Source: Paramarasmius palmivorus (taxonomy: Eukaryota > Basidiomycota > Agaricomycetes > Agaricales > Marasmiaceae). Taken from it: 26,829 bases of DNA. Where the stretch lies: contig JAYKXP010000323.1 in NCBI GenBank assembly GCA_037176845.1, forward strand, positions 1 to 26,829. Reading direction: 5' to 3'. Under the pieces are notes generated by a model that worked only from the letters and a program-made list of their open reading frames with translations, was not told the origin of the DNA and did no database searches. A program made the position numbers and the translations under genes. Shown here piece after piece: positions 1 to 11,462 of the stretch (position 1 is the first letter of the stretch; each line of letters begins with the position of its first letter).

Positions 1-1235
1 TGGTGTCTCCCGTGCGCCAAGCAATCTATCCAGATAAGGAAGGCCCAAGTGACACAACATCTCCTCGGAACAGGTATATGCAGCCGTGTATATAACTCTA
101 CCTGCGGAAAGCAGAATCTCCTTCTGCCAGTCCGTGAGATTCTGCCAGAACTTACTCAACCAGATTATCACGTATCTCAACCCAGTACCGATTTTGAACA
201 ACAAGAATGTGAGGTTATCAGATCAATCAAGTTTCGCGACCCTAACAACCCTTTGTAGACAACGCCGAACAATTGGAGAACTCTGCCGCCAGTTTTCGAA
301 CGTAACTACGGCGAAATGCTGCACACTAATCGTTCGCCACAAAAGTTACAATCCGCATTCTCAGACCAGAGAATGTGTATAGTCTGGCATTATGTGGAAG
401 TCATTTATTGGTGCATCCCTCTTCTCTGAAGCACAACAAGTTGATAAATTCCCTCTAGGGAGAATACCACCGACACTCACGTGAAGACCACTAAGAACGA
501 AATCATCTCCATGGGTCCTGCGTTTGTCTCGTCGACGATGAACCCAACGTTCGAGCATGCAGCTGCCAAAGCCCTTTTGATAAAATTGCAAGAATACATT
601 GGTGCTAAAGCCATCGACCAGACTATACCTACCCTTTTGGGAGGCACTCCACCTGCGTCAAACCAGGCAAGGGATCAGAACTGCTCTCGAGGCGCTGAGA
701 GAAGTTATGATGAAAAGGCTATCTACCACATATGATGCCCAGATACTGACTTCTATTCTTAGGTCCGCGCTTCTTCTACCGTGTTCCCGGAATGATACCT
801 ACTCTGACGCCCACGCCAAATACGGTATTCCCAACCTCCGAGCCACTAGCTGCTGCTTAGTAACCGTTTTGCCTGGAAGTGCTTTGAGCAAACGGCTCAT
901 GCCAAACCACAATGCCCTTGTGAAGGTTACAGAATAGGACAAAGATGATGAAATTGAAAAGCCCGATGGACGAAGCTCTCAGAGCACTCTTGGGCCTCTG
1001 TTGGTGACGCTGAAGTCTCAAACAAACTCACATGATGACACTCCTTGGATGTGTATGAGATCCTTCACTCATTATGAATATAAGTACTAACAGAAAAGAT
1101 ACCCCCAAGGTATAAACACAACTCCCCCAACCGTTCGCATAAGCACTTTCGCCTTCATTTTCCATCTCTGTACCGAATCCGGAGCTTGACTCCTGCCCTC
1201 TAACGGGTCGACTGATCCGCCAACTCATTGCCACA
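1..1235. other. No recognisable gene
   Basis: Only short overlapping open frames occur on both strands, none above about 120 codons, and none carries a motif I recognise. Fragments around 490-935 read as protein-like stretches in two plus frames that break into each other, which would fit an old decayed gene or chance. No tRNA, rRNA or terminal repeat was seen. Confidence 0.5.
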
Positions 1236-1673
1236 ATGGAAGATCCCCCATGGTTTGAGCGTACACAACCGCAGCTCAAATCGCTCTCTCCACATGTGTC
1301 ATACTCTATTCTAAGGAACGAATTGGAACCCCTCGTTGTACCTCTCCGGCGTACCATCGAATCCCATGTATTCCTGGGCAACACGTCGGATGTCCGCAGG
1401 TTTCAGCCTCCCCGAAAGTATCGCCCACAACCGACCCTATCATCATCGCGTGGTCTCACAAAGAACAAACGAACCACCGGTGAATCGGCCCGCATACTCA
1501 ATTGGGATCACGTGGAACTAACTTCCCCAGGAATGGCGATTTCAAGCCTTTCGTCGTGGCCTTCACCGGACCCCTCAGTCGGCGTGCTACACAGCCACTA
1601 CATCTCCGCCAGAGTGAAGACTGGAATCCTGAGCGCATTGAACCAGTATGCTCGAGAGATCCATTGGTCGTGA
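1236..1673 (+). CDS. Hypothetical short ORF, 145 aa, unrecognised
   Basis: An open frame of 145 codons begins at an ATG in a favourable context (CCACAATGG). The protein is polar, rich in Pro, Ser and Arg, and has no membrane segment or domain that I know. A second plus frame stays open over 1502-1786, so the true product, if any, could be spliced between frames. No partner gene is close; the next confident gene is the rhodopsin-like gene, whose 3' end lies at 3086 on the other strand. It may be a real lineage-specific gene or simply open by chance. Confidence 0.15.
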   Translation: MEDPPWFERTQPQLKSLSPHVSYSILRNELEPLVVPLRRTIESHVFLGNTSDVRRFQPPRKYRPQPTLSSSRGLTKNKRTTGESARILNWDHVELTSPGMAISSLSSWPSPDPSVGVLHSHYISARVKTGILSALNQYAREIHWS

Positions 1674-3085
1674 AACCCTTCTTCCCAGCAATTACAGAGA
1701 ACGTTCATAAAAGAGCGCTGCGGAACCAGCTCAAGTTACTGTCCTGTAGACAAAAAGGCTGCACTTGCTCTACTAGGCGTTTTTAATGCGTAACCAGCCA
1801 GGGGTATGAAGCAGTCTGTTACCGAACTGTAGGGGTTATCAAAACATCCTGGAATGACGTGATTCCAGCGAGTCTCTACGATCGCTTTGCGAGGAGTCTT
1901 GAGGAGACTGGAAATAAAGTCGGTGACAGGCGGAGGGATGCGGCTGATGAAGTACAGAGTGATGCTTTAGAGAAAGGAGTGGAGAAAGGTAAAGCAGTCG
2001 TGAATTCATTGTGTATGATGTTGCTGAATAGTGGCGAGATTAGAATCCTACGGACCGCTGCTGCTTTGCAATGTAGTGTGTCTTTATCAAAGTATCCTGA
2101 TCTCGTACAACCTGGGTTGAGGTGACGTACACTCCTTCCCTACTCCCTTACAATCTCACCTGCTGAATAACTTGTATACAGAACCTACCTCATCACTGGG
2201 GACACCCCCAAGCGTTGTTTCTTCACACGTCTTATTGGGTGTAACTCGAATTCAGCAGCAGAAACCGGAAAAAACCATCTTTGAGAAACAGGGGTAATAG
2301 GCAAGCGTCGCACAAAATGTTCAAGAAGCGTCTTTCTGCATGAAAAGGCTCGATAAAGGACGTCCAGCGAGGAGGCATATGTGAGTTTAAATAGCCTCTT
2401 GAATACAGAATGTAAGTAGAAGAATGTACCGATAAGAGTATTAAGCTGACATTAACTCTGTGATATTGTGTAAGTTGCGTCGCGAAACGTTTATTTTGGA
2501 ACTAGATCAGCGGTTAAGATTTTAGGTAAACCAAGTAAACACACCCCCAAGAGATCAAAGGATGGTTAACTCCGGGTTAGCGTGCCCTCCACACGCATGT
2601 CGTAATGGTAACAATATGTACAAAGGGATCGATAAAATGAATAACTCTGATGGAATCAAAAAACAATGCAACGGAAATAGCACATAACACCGACAAGATT
2701 CAGATAAATTTACGAATTCAAAATATGGGATATGTAAATGGGAAGCATCAAGCATGTTAGCGACAGCGAGGAAACAGTAAATGCATCATGTGGGTCGTAT
2801 GGAAGTAAGGAAGTAAGGAGTTTCGAGAAATATAGAGGTGAGGACGGGAATAGACCCACTGGTTTTGCTGACGGCACGGTAAATGAGTAGATAGGTGTGT
2901 ATGTTGGTGTGGGTAAAAATACAGTCGAAAATGGTACAAATTGGCATAGAGCGCCCAGAAATGGAAGTTGATGAAACACGAATCTATCGGTGAGGTTGGG
3001 TGTGTGAACGGATGTAGCCATATGCGAAAGAGAAACGTACCATCTGGAGCCAATACCCTTTTTTGTATCCTGTTACCTGACCCCC
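1674..3085. other. Intergenic, possible terminal exon near 1830-2125
   Basis: A plus-strand frame from about 1830 to the stop at 2125 follows a TAG that could be a 3' splice site. It reads as a charged, helix-prone segment rich in Glu, Lys and Arg, then a more hydrophobic end. I cannot join it to an upstream exon with confidence. The stretch 2126-2754 holds no gene that I can see. 2755-3085 is the 3' flank of the minus-strand rhodopsin-like gene and probably includes its 3' UTR. Confidence 0.3.
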
Positions 3086-4464
3086 TTATCTCCGAGGTCT
3101 CGACGGAGATCCTTGTCCGACCTGGGATTCTGGATCTAACTTTCTTGTATCGGAATCCAAAACTTCGTTCGGCTCCGGTCTTGAAGATGCTTCCGCCAAC
3201 TCCACGCTCGTCGAAAGTACAGTCGAAGTGTTGGGCTCTGATGAATCCGTCTCTCCCAATTCCCTATCCCACCTCAACCAATTTGTCCCCGTCGCCGTTC
3301 CCGTTGTCGTTGTCTGCCCAACCGAAGTCGCCCCAGCCGCTCTGGATCTCCCATTAAACGTCGCGAACTTGAGTGTAAGGGACCTATTATTCGTCGCTCT
3401 TGATTTCCTCGGACCTCTCTCATCGTTCCCTCCCGAAAACTTGCGGATCATGACTGTCGCAACGACAGGTACGTTACAGACGATGAGAGAGACGCAATCC
3501 TCCGCGATAGCTGCCATAACCTCTTGATGCCCGCTACATAATTGGAAAATCATTGACCAAGAATGGTTAATTAAATGCTCAATGTCAATCATAGGACCGA
3601 AAGACTTACGCGCCGATGAAAATGAAGGCAGCGTGTACGAGCGATACAGCGGTGGTAATGAGACATGTGGAAAAGATGACGCCTAGACGTCGGCGGAGTT
3701 TTTTGTCGCTTAGGGTGAGAATGAGGCGGACTGGGACGATCACCAGGATCGCGTCGGCGAGGATGTCGGCTGTAGTTGTAGTGAGCGGAATTTTGGATAA
3801 AAGGTATGGAGGGAACACGCACTGAAGAGCTGGAGGATGACCACTTGATCTGGTAGTCTACATTGTGGGCTAGGCTCGTCTCTCCATCCGGGTTGAACTT
3901 CGCATACCCAGTAGAGTTGGGATATAAGGATGGTGGTGATGAGGAAAAAGAAGCCTGCGACGAATTTGAGGAATCTGCGTGTGCCAGGGTCTGGGTGGAT
4001 GCGGATGATGGAAAAGACGATGGATAGTCGGGCGAACCTGCAGACGGGATGAGGTTTGGGTGTGAGACCCGAGGAATAGGCACTCACCATACTACAGCAT
4101 AAAAAGCCGAGGCCATCATGTAGTAGGCTGCGATCATTGCTCGTCGCGGGCTAGACTGTGTGATGTGGACGAAGGAGCCCGAAAGCATGATGAACTGGGA
4201 AAGTGCTGAGAAGAGCGCCCATAGCTATCAAATGAACGTGTTAGTGCGTGATGTTTGTTGCAAAGACAAGGCGACTTGCATCGTCTGCCCAATACCGCCC
4301 TCTCCGGATGTACAAGCGAAAGATTGTGGTCGCTATTGCTGGAACTGTGCACACGACTGAGGTTACTGGACAAGTGTTTGAGTCTAAAAGACGCGGATAG
4401 TAAAAGGCGCTGCAGCAGACTTACTCCCAATCTGCACGAGAGGATTCGTTGGGTCTAGCGGCAT
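3086..4464 (-). CDS. Fungal rhodopsin-like seven-helix membrane protein
   Basis: The model has six exons: 4464-4425, 4383-4280, 4224-4088, 4037-3823, 3769-3610 and 3533-3086, giving 367 aa. It looks like the fungal integral membrane family with a 'rhodopsin' domain (related to Pth11-type receptors). Key stretches are IFRLYIRRGRYWADDLWALF around residues 34-53, the ARLSIVFSIIRI helix start near 96, a long hydrophobic segment near 117-136, and DILADAILVIVPVRLIL near 167-183. Seven hydrophobic segments span roughly residues 16-250. A hydrophilic Ser/Thr/Arg-rich tail of about 115 residues follows, presumably cytoplasmic. Intron 2 starts with GC rather than GT. Intron 1 is only 41 bp. The start was chosen as the first ATG of the short first exon. 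The ligand and pathway are unknown; such proteins are thought to sense external cues. Despite the name, retinal binding is not implied. The gene diverges from the FMO gene. Confidence 0.85.
4225..4279 (-). other. GC-AG intron in the rhodopsin-like gene
   Basis: On the minus strand this 55-bp intron begins GCAAGT and ends GATAG, with a CACTAACA branch-site match. Splicing here joins WADD to LWALF in frame and restores the expected conserved segment. No GT donor nearby does this: using the GT two bases further in shifts the frame. Confidence 0.8.
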
Positions 4465-5112
4465 GATGATGGGGATGACCAGCGAACCCAAATGACAGCC
4501 TGGTCATGTATATATGTTGATCGGCAACAAATTTTGAGTGTCGCAAGATTTCCGCAAGGATTCTGCCAATGTTCAGTTCTCGATGGTGATTGGTCGACGA
4601 GAACACATTGGACGCCCTGCCGTCAAGGAATGAATTGAAAGAGTGATGTGGTGGAAAGAAAGATGCATCCCCCGGGTAGCATGGTTATGCGCTCATTTAC
4701 GAAACTCCACAAGCGGTTGTACAGACGGAGACAACCAAGAGACCAGAGCAAGAAAATCAATAGCAACGTTCGGCAAACGCCGTGGTCAGCGGGAGCGTGG
4801 TCCGCCGATTCCCCGGACGTCTTTTTTGCCCTCTGCCCATTTCAAACTTGCGCCAAACTTGGGCTCAACTCTCATCGTCGCGATGGCTTGAAATCAAATC
4901 CAACAATCAAGAATCAAGCACTGCTTTGGGGAACAGGGGAGTATCAAAAGATTCAAAAGATCATGATTGGGTACCCACGCTCAGCCAGAAGGGGCGAAGG
5001 AAGCATTCACCTAAACCGTAACGAGAAAATTATATTGGGTCAATCAGAATCAGGTTCTCATCTGCTCCCTTCTATCGGTACCCACCCATACCTTCAGGTT
5101 TCTCGATTCGAC
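4465..5112. promoter_or_regulatory. Divergent upstream region shared by two genes
   Basis: These 648 bp separate the start of the minus-strand rhodopsin-like gene from the start of the plus-strand FMO gene, so both promoters must lie here. An AT-rich TATATAT stretch sits near 4508 on the rhodopsin side, and AAATTATATT occurs near 5026 on the FMO side. Neither is a proven core element. The plus-strand frame is open from 4648 into the FMO gene, but that upstream part shows no conserved motif and is taken as non-coding. Confidence 0.45.
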
Positions 5113-7524
5113 ATGGCCAGTGCTGCTCCCAGTCTTCCTACTCTCGATAGGCTGAAAGCAAGCGTACCGGAATCTGCATCAGCACCCGAAATCGCACAAG
5201 AATGGCTCAACTCGTTCATAAACGCCAAAGACGCTGCATCAGCTCAAGATCTATTTCTCGAAGACTCATTTTGGCGGGACGTCTTGGCTCTCACATCAGA
5301 TACCAGGACGCTTCATGGATGGCAGTCGATTAAACCTTTGCTTGAAACGCGCAAGAGCTTCATAGGTTCACCAGAACTGCACAATGCAGGACCGAAAGCA
5401 CCCACAATCTCAAACGTGTTCCCCGATTTCGCCGTTCTTCAATTCTCTTTTGGCTTTCAAACTCCCATTGGTGATGGCACGAGTGTAGTACGTTTGGTTC
5501 CGGGGGAAGATAACAAGTGGAGGGCGTACACATTTTTCACTGCTTTGGATTCCTTGAAGAACACTGTTCCAAAGGTATGTACGAACTCATCAGCCCTTTT
5601 GATACTGATCTTTTCTATTCATAGGTAGGAGCCAATCGAGAGACGACACCCATTCTGGAGCCATGGGATGCTGTTCGGAAGCGTCAAATTGAGTTTGCTG
5701 ATAGGGACCCTGAAGTACTCGTTATTGGTTCGCCCATACATCTCTCTCCTTTCTACGCTACTCTAACGCATTCTTTGCCTTTCAGGCGGAGGCCAGACTG
5801 GGCTTGAAGTAGCAGCCCGCTTCAAGCATCTGGACGTTCCTGCACTAGTCATCGAGAGGAACCCTCGTATTGGCGATAACGTAGGCCCTTATCCTCCAAA
5901 GACGCTTCCATTACCTCACAATCCTCATTGCAATTTGTAGTGGCGTACCCGATACGACACCCTCGCGTTACACGATACCGTCTGTACGTCCTTTCACTGT
6001 TCCCGCCTGCCAATGCCACAGGTTAATGTGTGATCAGGGTACGACAACCCACCATACCTGTCGTACGTCCAATTTACCTATATCACCTAATTCATTCCTC
6101 ATGCTACCCCTTTCCAAGATTCCCCTCTTCATGGCCTGTATACTGCAACGCCGGCAAGGTACGTCTAACATCTCTTTACCCGATCAACAAGTTTTAACCC
6201 GACCCCGACTTCCAGCTAGCAAACTTCCTCGAATCCTACGCCGAAACCCTCGAACTAGCCGTCTGGACCTCTTCCCGCATCACCTCCGCCTCCTGGAATG
6301 AAACTTCCAAAACCTGGGATATCACTATCGATAGGAACGGTACACCCCGAACAATGAAAGTTAAACACCTCGTGTTCGGTACAGGTCTTGGTGGTGGGAT
6401 TCCTAACACCCCTCAAGTACCCAATGCGGACAAGTTTAAAGGAAAGATCTTCCATTCGGCTACCTTTAAATCCGCGAGGGATTTTGTTGGGAAAAAGGCC
6501 GTTGTGGTAGGCGCGTGCAACTCGGGACATGATATCGCGCAGGATTTTGTAAACCATGGAGTTGAAGTGACGATGTATCAACGTTCTTCGACTTATGTGA
6601 TCTCTGCGAAAGCGACTGCGTTGCTCCTTGGAGGTGAGTCTTTGTCCTTTATCCTTTGTTTGGATGCCTCATATAATGCGTGCACCACAGGTCTGTTTAA
6701 CGAAGGCTGCGATCTCGAATACGCCGACCATGTCAACGCGTCGTTGCCTTACCCTGTTGTCAAGCTCATGCATCAAAGAGTGGCACCTGCGATGGCTCAG
6801 ACGGTAGACAAGTGCGTGCTTTCTTCTTTTGTTTCTGTTTCCTTCGACTTATTCAAGATACGCTCGCACACAGAGATACCCTTGAAAAGCTCAACAAAGT
6901 CGGATTCAAAACCAACTTGGGACCCGAAAACGCTGGGATCTTCCCTTTGCTGTTCACTAAAGCCGGGGGGTATTATATCGGTACGTATCTTCTCCAAGCA
7001 GCAACTACCTCTAACTGAAAGGAACGCGTAGATACTGGAGGCAGCGCAGACATCATCGAAGGCCGAATCAAACTCAAGAACGGGAGTCAGATTAAAGAGT
7101 TCTCCGAGACCGGATTGGTATTCGAGGACGGGACGAGTTTAGATGCAGATGTTGTCGTCTTCGCTACTGGGTATGTCCCTTCCCTTCCTGTGTTTGATTC
7201 TCGTGCTCGTGCTGACGATGAGCAGATACGGCGACGCCATCGACTCTATCACACCCGTAATCGGCAAGGAAGCTGCGAAAATCAGCCCGATTTGGGATAT
7301 GGACAAGGAAGGAGAGTTGAATGGGGTGTGGAAGGGAAGCGGACATCCAGGTGTTTGGGTTGGTGTGGGCAATTTGGCGATGTGTCGGTATTATAGTAAT
7401 AGTTTGGCTTTGCGTGAGTGGTTTCCTTTTGATTTGGGTTCTGGTGTTGATTGGTTCTTGGTTGGCGGAAACAGAGATCAAAGCGACGCTAGATGGGATT
7501 CTTCCGCCCAAGTTTGGAGTTTGA
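5113..7524 (+). CDS. FMO/CzcO-type flavoprotein monooxygenase
   Basis: Twelve exons: 5113-5574, 5625-5727, 5786-5880, 5941-5983, 6038-6062, 6119-6158, 6216-6633, 6691-6811, 6874-6980, 7032-7170, 7226-7413 and 7475-7524, coding 596 aa. The first exon (about 150 residues) encodes an alpha/beta extension like the SnoaL/NTF2-type domain that precedes many fungal FMO proteins. Then come the FAD-binding site VLVIGGGQTG (185-194), an FMO/Baeyer-Villiger-like fingerprint FKGKIFHSATF (330-340), the NADPH-binding Rossmann site VVVGACNSG (352-360) and FATGY (515-519). The enzyme should use FAD, NADPH and O2 to oxygenate a soft nucleophile or carbonyl in the cytosol; the substrate cannot be read from sequence. 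The ATG has a good context (CGACATGG) and matches the usual start of the family. The sixth exon begins after CCAAG at 6118; this choice yields YLSFPSSWP in frame. No break is seen. Confidence 0.93.
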
Positions 7525-7908
7525 AGAGTGTAGAGATCAGGAGTAGGAATAAGAAGAAATGAAAATGTATCATGTACATGCGAAGAACAAACTTGTAATT
7601 CTGGCAATACAGTCAAATCCTTGTCTGGTACCAGAGCTGGAGAATCCGTATCTTTCTGGCCATCTAACTCAAGTACGAGTTTTACCTTCCAAGGCGCAAG
7701 CTCGATTAGGCGCCCACTCGCGTGACACGAGCGTCGACACGTCGGATGCGTAAAAAGCCGAGAAACCTTCTCTTCCTTACTCCCATCAGTGACGCAGCGA
7801 TATACATTCAAAAGCCGGTTTCTGATATCCAGAAGCTACCAGGCTCTTTGTCGTAGGAGATGTTCCATGTGCATTTTGGAGTACCTTCTCCCGCTTATGC
7901 GTAAGGAG
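7525..7908. other. Intergenic between FMO and GMC genes
   Basis: This is the 3' flank of the monooxygenase gene and the distal upstream region of the oxidase gene. A-rich sequence (AATAAGAAGAAATG) follows the FMO stop and could serve polyadenylation. No gene is seen. Confidence 0.5.
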
Positions 7909-7916
7909 TATAAATA
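7909..7916 (+). promoter_or_regulatory. TATA-like box of the GMC oxidase gene
   Basis: TATAAATA lies 40 bp upstream of the oxidase start codon in an otherwise mixed sequence. It is the only good TATA match between the two oxidoreductase genes. A short 5' UTR would follow if it is used. Confidence 0.5.
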
Positions 7917-7955
7917 TCAATGGTACCCAGGCGCAAAAGAACTCAGGCGACAGCT

Positions 7956-10386
7956 ATGCTATTCCATTTTACTGTCATTTCCGTATTTCTTCAACAAGCA
8001 TTTGGCTATGACTATGTGATCGTTGGGGGTGGTACTGCGTGAGTTGTTCCTTCTTTCTCTTTTCTAGATCCGTAACCTGATAAAGATCAAAGCGGTTTAA
8101 CCGTGGCAGCACGGCTAACAGAAGATCCATCAATCACCGTCGCAGTTATTGAGGCGGGATCCAACCATGAAGATATGGAAGAGGTGCGACGCTGAATTCA
8201 TCTCAAGGTCGAGGCTTACACGTCTTGGACAGGTGTACATCCCTGGAATGATTGGCCAAATCGGTATCGGATCCGCTCCTGATTACATGAACTGGCGATA
8301 CGCTACTGTTCCCCAAACCCACGCGAAGAATAGAGTTCTAACTGTCAATGCTGGAAAGGCATTAGGTGGAAGTACGATCATCAATGCTATGATCTTCGTG
8401 AGTTCCTTATCGTGAGCTAACAGTCCGACTTGTGTTGATGGCGATAGCCTCGAGCTTCAAAAGAACAATATGACGCATGGGGTAGCTTGAACAATGACAC
8501 GACGTGGACCTGGGACTCATTGCTACCCTTTTTCAAGAAGTCCGAAAACTTTACAGTTCCCGTCACCCAAAGTGTGACTTGGGACCCTGCTGTACACGGT
8601 TTCGACGGAGGTTTACACGTTGGCTTTCCGAGCTACTCGTTTTCCCAATCGACACTATTCCTGAATGCTACTTTGGGATTGGGATGGGAAGAATCGCGAG
8701 ATGTGTGTAATGGGGACACCAACGCTATAGGATTCTCCCCTTTCTCGATCGATGCAATCAATCAAACCAGGTGTGTGCCCTGTTACGGTAGCGAGTAGTA
8801 GGTGTACTCAAAGACGTAGATGTTCGGCCGCTTGTGGGTTTTATACCCCTTTCGCGGATCGACCAAACTATGAAGTGATTACGAATGCTACTGTAACAAG
8901 GATCATCTGGGGAAACAGTTCCTCTTTGACGGCAACTGGCGTAGAGTACATCTTAAATGGTTCCTCGGAGACATTGGTGGCAAACGTCACTAGAGAAGTG
9001 CTTCTGGCTGCTGGAACCATCGGTAGTCCAAAGGTTTTAGAACTATCAGGTGTTGGAAACGCAACGTATGTGCATGTTCCCATTCTCTTGTTTGCTCCTT
9101 TTTGATGACGAGAGACAGGATTCTTGAAGCGGCTGGTGTAGAGACTGTTCTGGAGCTTCCAACAGTCGGGGAGAATCTTGCTGGTAAGTTGTATGCAAAG
9201 GTCCTAAAGCCCTCAATCTAATGCATCTTTTAGACCATGCGCATAGCTGGGTCAACGGGTTCACCAAGCCTGACATGTAAGCCATTCTTCGTTACTATCC
9301 GCCTGGGTGCTAATTCAAATTTAATAGACTTACAAAGGAAATACTTCGTCAGGATCCTCAATTTGCACAACGGCAGCTCGATCTATGGCATGAGAATCGT
9401 ACTGGTTGGTGCACTCTACACGTTACTATATACCTGGGCAACTAAAACCGTTATAGGAATGTATGCAGCTGTATCAAAAGTACTTGGTATCGCTGCTCCC
9501 CTCGACTTGCTCACGCATGAACGCCTGACTGCGCTCGTTAACGAAGCAGAGAGCAGCCTCACTTATTATGCAACACAATTCTCAAATGGAAATGCAGACC
9601 TAGCTCGAGGTATCCAAGCGCAACACAAACTCGCGCTAGAGCTGTACAGGGAGAACAGGGAAAATTGTGTTGAGTTGAATATTGGTGTGTTCTTTATTGA
9701 CTTTCTCTGTCTAGCACCTCGCTCTGAATTCGTGATACAGATCCTACATATCTAGGGCCCACCAGCCTCACCGATCGCCCACAGCGCAACTTTAGTACGA
9801 TAAATGCGGTCTTTCAATCCCCTCTTTCTCGAGGCCGAACACATATATCCACAGCGTCCCCTTCCGACGCACCACTTGTCGATCCCGCATACTGGGCTCA
9901 TCCGATTGACCGTGCTGTTCACGTTGCTGCTATTCAATACGCTCGCAAAATTCTCATGAGCCCACCTCTGGATATGATATTCGACGAAGAATTCGAACCA
10001 GGTGCGAATTACACGACGGATGAAGAGGTAGAAGACTGGTTGAGTGGTGTGTTTACGTCTGATAATCATGAAATCGGTACATTGGCGATGTTACCCAGAG
10101 ACTTGGGTGGAGTTGTTGATACCCACTTGAAGGTATATGGACTTGAGAATGTGAGAGCTGTTGGTGAGTTTGTTTCCAGGTAAATCTGATCGGATGGCTG
10201 ACGCGCTCGTGGTTCCAAAACAGATGCTTCAATTATCCCGTTTCCCGTTAGTGCTCATACCGTGAGTTAATTTCGATCATTCGTTCAACCTATTAAAACA
10301 ACCACTAGTCGGCGACTGTGTACATGGTCGGTGAAAGAGCGGCAGACATCATCAAGAATGACCGTATTCAAATGTCTCCTGTGTAA
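7956..10386 (+). CDS. Secreted GMC (glucose-methanol-choline) oxidoreductase
   Basis: Twelve exons: 7956-8038, 8093-8183, 8233-8397, 8448-8770, 8820-9065, 9119-9183, 9234-9276, 9328-9404, 9457-9684, 9741-10163, 10224-10261 and 10309-10386, coding 619 aa. A short hydrophobic leader (residues 1-17, ending QQAFG) directly precedes the FAD site VIVGGGTAG (21-29). GMC signature 1 is GKALGGSTIINAMIF (99-113) and signature 2 is GTIGSPKVLELSGVG (286-300). The catalytic pair is His550 (DNHEIGT) and His593 (VSAHTSAT), 43 residues apart as in glucose oxidase. About a dozen N-x-S/T sites support secretion and glycosylation. The enzyme should oxidise an alcohol or sugar outside the cell and pass electrons to O2 (making H2O2) or another acceptor. 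It belongs near the AA3_2 group (aryl-alcohol or glucose oxidase type); the substrate is not decidable here. It follows the FMO gene on the same strand. Confidence 0.95.
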
Positions 10387-10636
10387 TCCCGAGATCTAGG
10401 CAGAGAATTCACTGTGTTGAAACCAGGATTATTTGCAAGGCAAGCTCTCTAATTAGAGGGAACAATGTCGAGCCGGAGCTAAGTCACGTAGACTGGTGGC
10501 CCATGCATCCCAATCAAGAGAACAATGACCATCATTAGCTCGCTTATCACTTTTCCCGCCAGGGTCCTGCTACGGCCACAGATTGCAACAGGTATTTAAC
10601 TTACGAGTCAATCCTTTTCGCCGTCGCCCCAGCACG

Positions 10637-11462
10637 ATGTCATCTATCCAGCTTCTGGACCTTGCCTCCGAGATCCATCTCATGATTCTCTACAACATTC
10701 CTTCCACGCAGGATAAACTTGCTTTCATCTCCACGTGCCGCAAACTCTTCTACGCTTTTGAGAACGACGTGATCATTGAGCAAGTGTATCGAGCTTCGAA
10801 GAGGAAGGATGGATGTTTTGGCTTGGCCGAGAAAGCATTTGTACGTGATAGAGGAGGTCGTCACCTTCTTCCGGCATTCCGTCCAATTACTTTTGGAGAT
10901 CACTTCAGAGTGCATAACAACTTGTTGTATGTGAAGGTTCGGCTTCCAACTCTCCCAGAGACGGCGAACTATCGAAAGGGAGACTTGATTGTAGAGCAGG
11001 ATGCAGTTTCGATTCATAAACCACATTGGGTAGTACCTTTAGAGTTTGGCCTGTATTTGCCTTTGACTAACTTGAATCTTTCAGCTCGCCGGCACTGAAG
11101 AGACTTATTGGCTCGCATGGAACAAATACTGCAGAGGGAAAATCGTCAGCGTTACGGGTAAAATGATTCGAAGGACACTCGAATGTCCTGAGTGTGCAGA
11201 TGAGAGAACTGTCTGTCCTGCTTTCACGTGTGGACCTGGAGGGGTTGCAGATAGGTATTGACCCTTGTCCTTGACCAAGTATATGCGCAAATACTAATCT
11301 GAGTTTAGATGGCCTAATCACGCTATGGAGGAATGCGGCTTGAAGATGCCTTGTCCTTCGTGCATGGGTGCGATTATAGCACGGGAAGTGATCGATATCT
11401 ACTTGGAAGAGGGTCCAAAGTACGCCATGAAACTATTGGTCGCTCTTGAGTGCATCGTATAA
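10637..11462 (+). CDS. F-box-like protein with cysteine-rich C-terminus
   Basis: Three exons: 10637-11029, 11085-11254 and 11309-11462, coding 238 aa. The N-terminus (residues 2-45) resembles an F-box: Leu-rich LLDLASEIHLMILYNI, then a helix with FISTCRKLF. Such domains bind Skp1 in SCF ubiquitin ligases, although many fungal copies are diverged. The C-terminal half has seven cysteines at 165, 168, 175, 180, 197, 203 and 206, including two CxxC pairs (CPEC and CPSC) that suggest a zinc-binding fold. The middle has no known repeat. The ATG at 10637 was chosen because it is the first ATG of the frame and lies just before the F-box. It lies 250 bp after the oxidase gene on the same strand. Function and target are unknown. 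The F-box call is by pattern only. Confidence 0.7.

Noticed and set aside
3228..3527. Plus-strand ORFs within the rhodopsin-like gene
   Set aside because: They are antisense to a well-supported coding exon and carry no motifs.
4648..5112. In-frame upstream extension of the FMO protein to 4648
   Set aside because: The frame is open, but the residues show no conserved pattern, the internal ATG at 5113 has better context, and the extension would consume most of the divergent promoter.
6063..6118. FMO intron without an AG acceptor near 6104 (apparent non-canonical splice)
   Set aside because: A first reading placed the acceptor at CATG. The AG at 6117-6118 gives the expected YLSFPSSWP in frame with a normal 56-bp intron.
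10583..10636. F-box protein start at 10583
   Set aside because: That codon is TTG; the first in-frame ATG is 10637, directly before the F-box.
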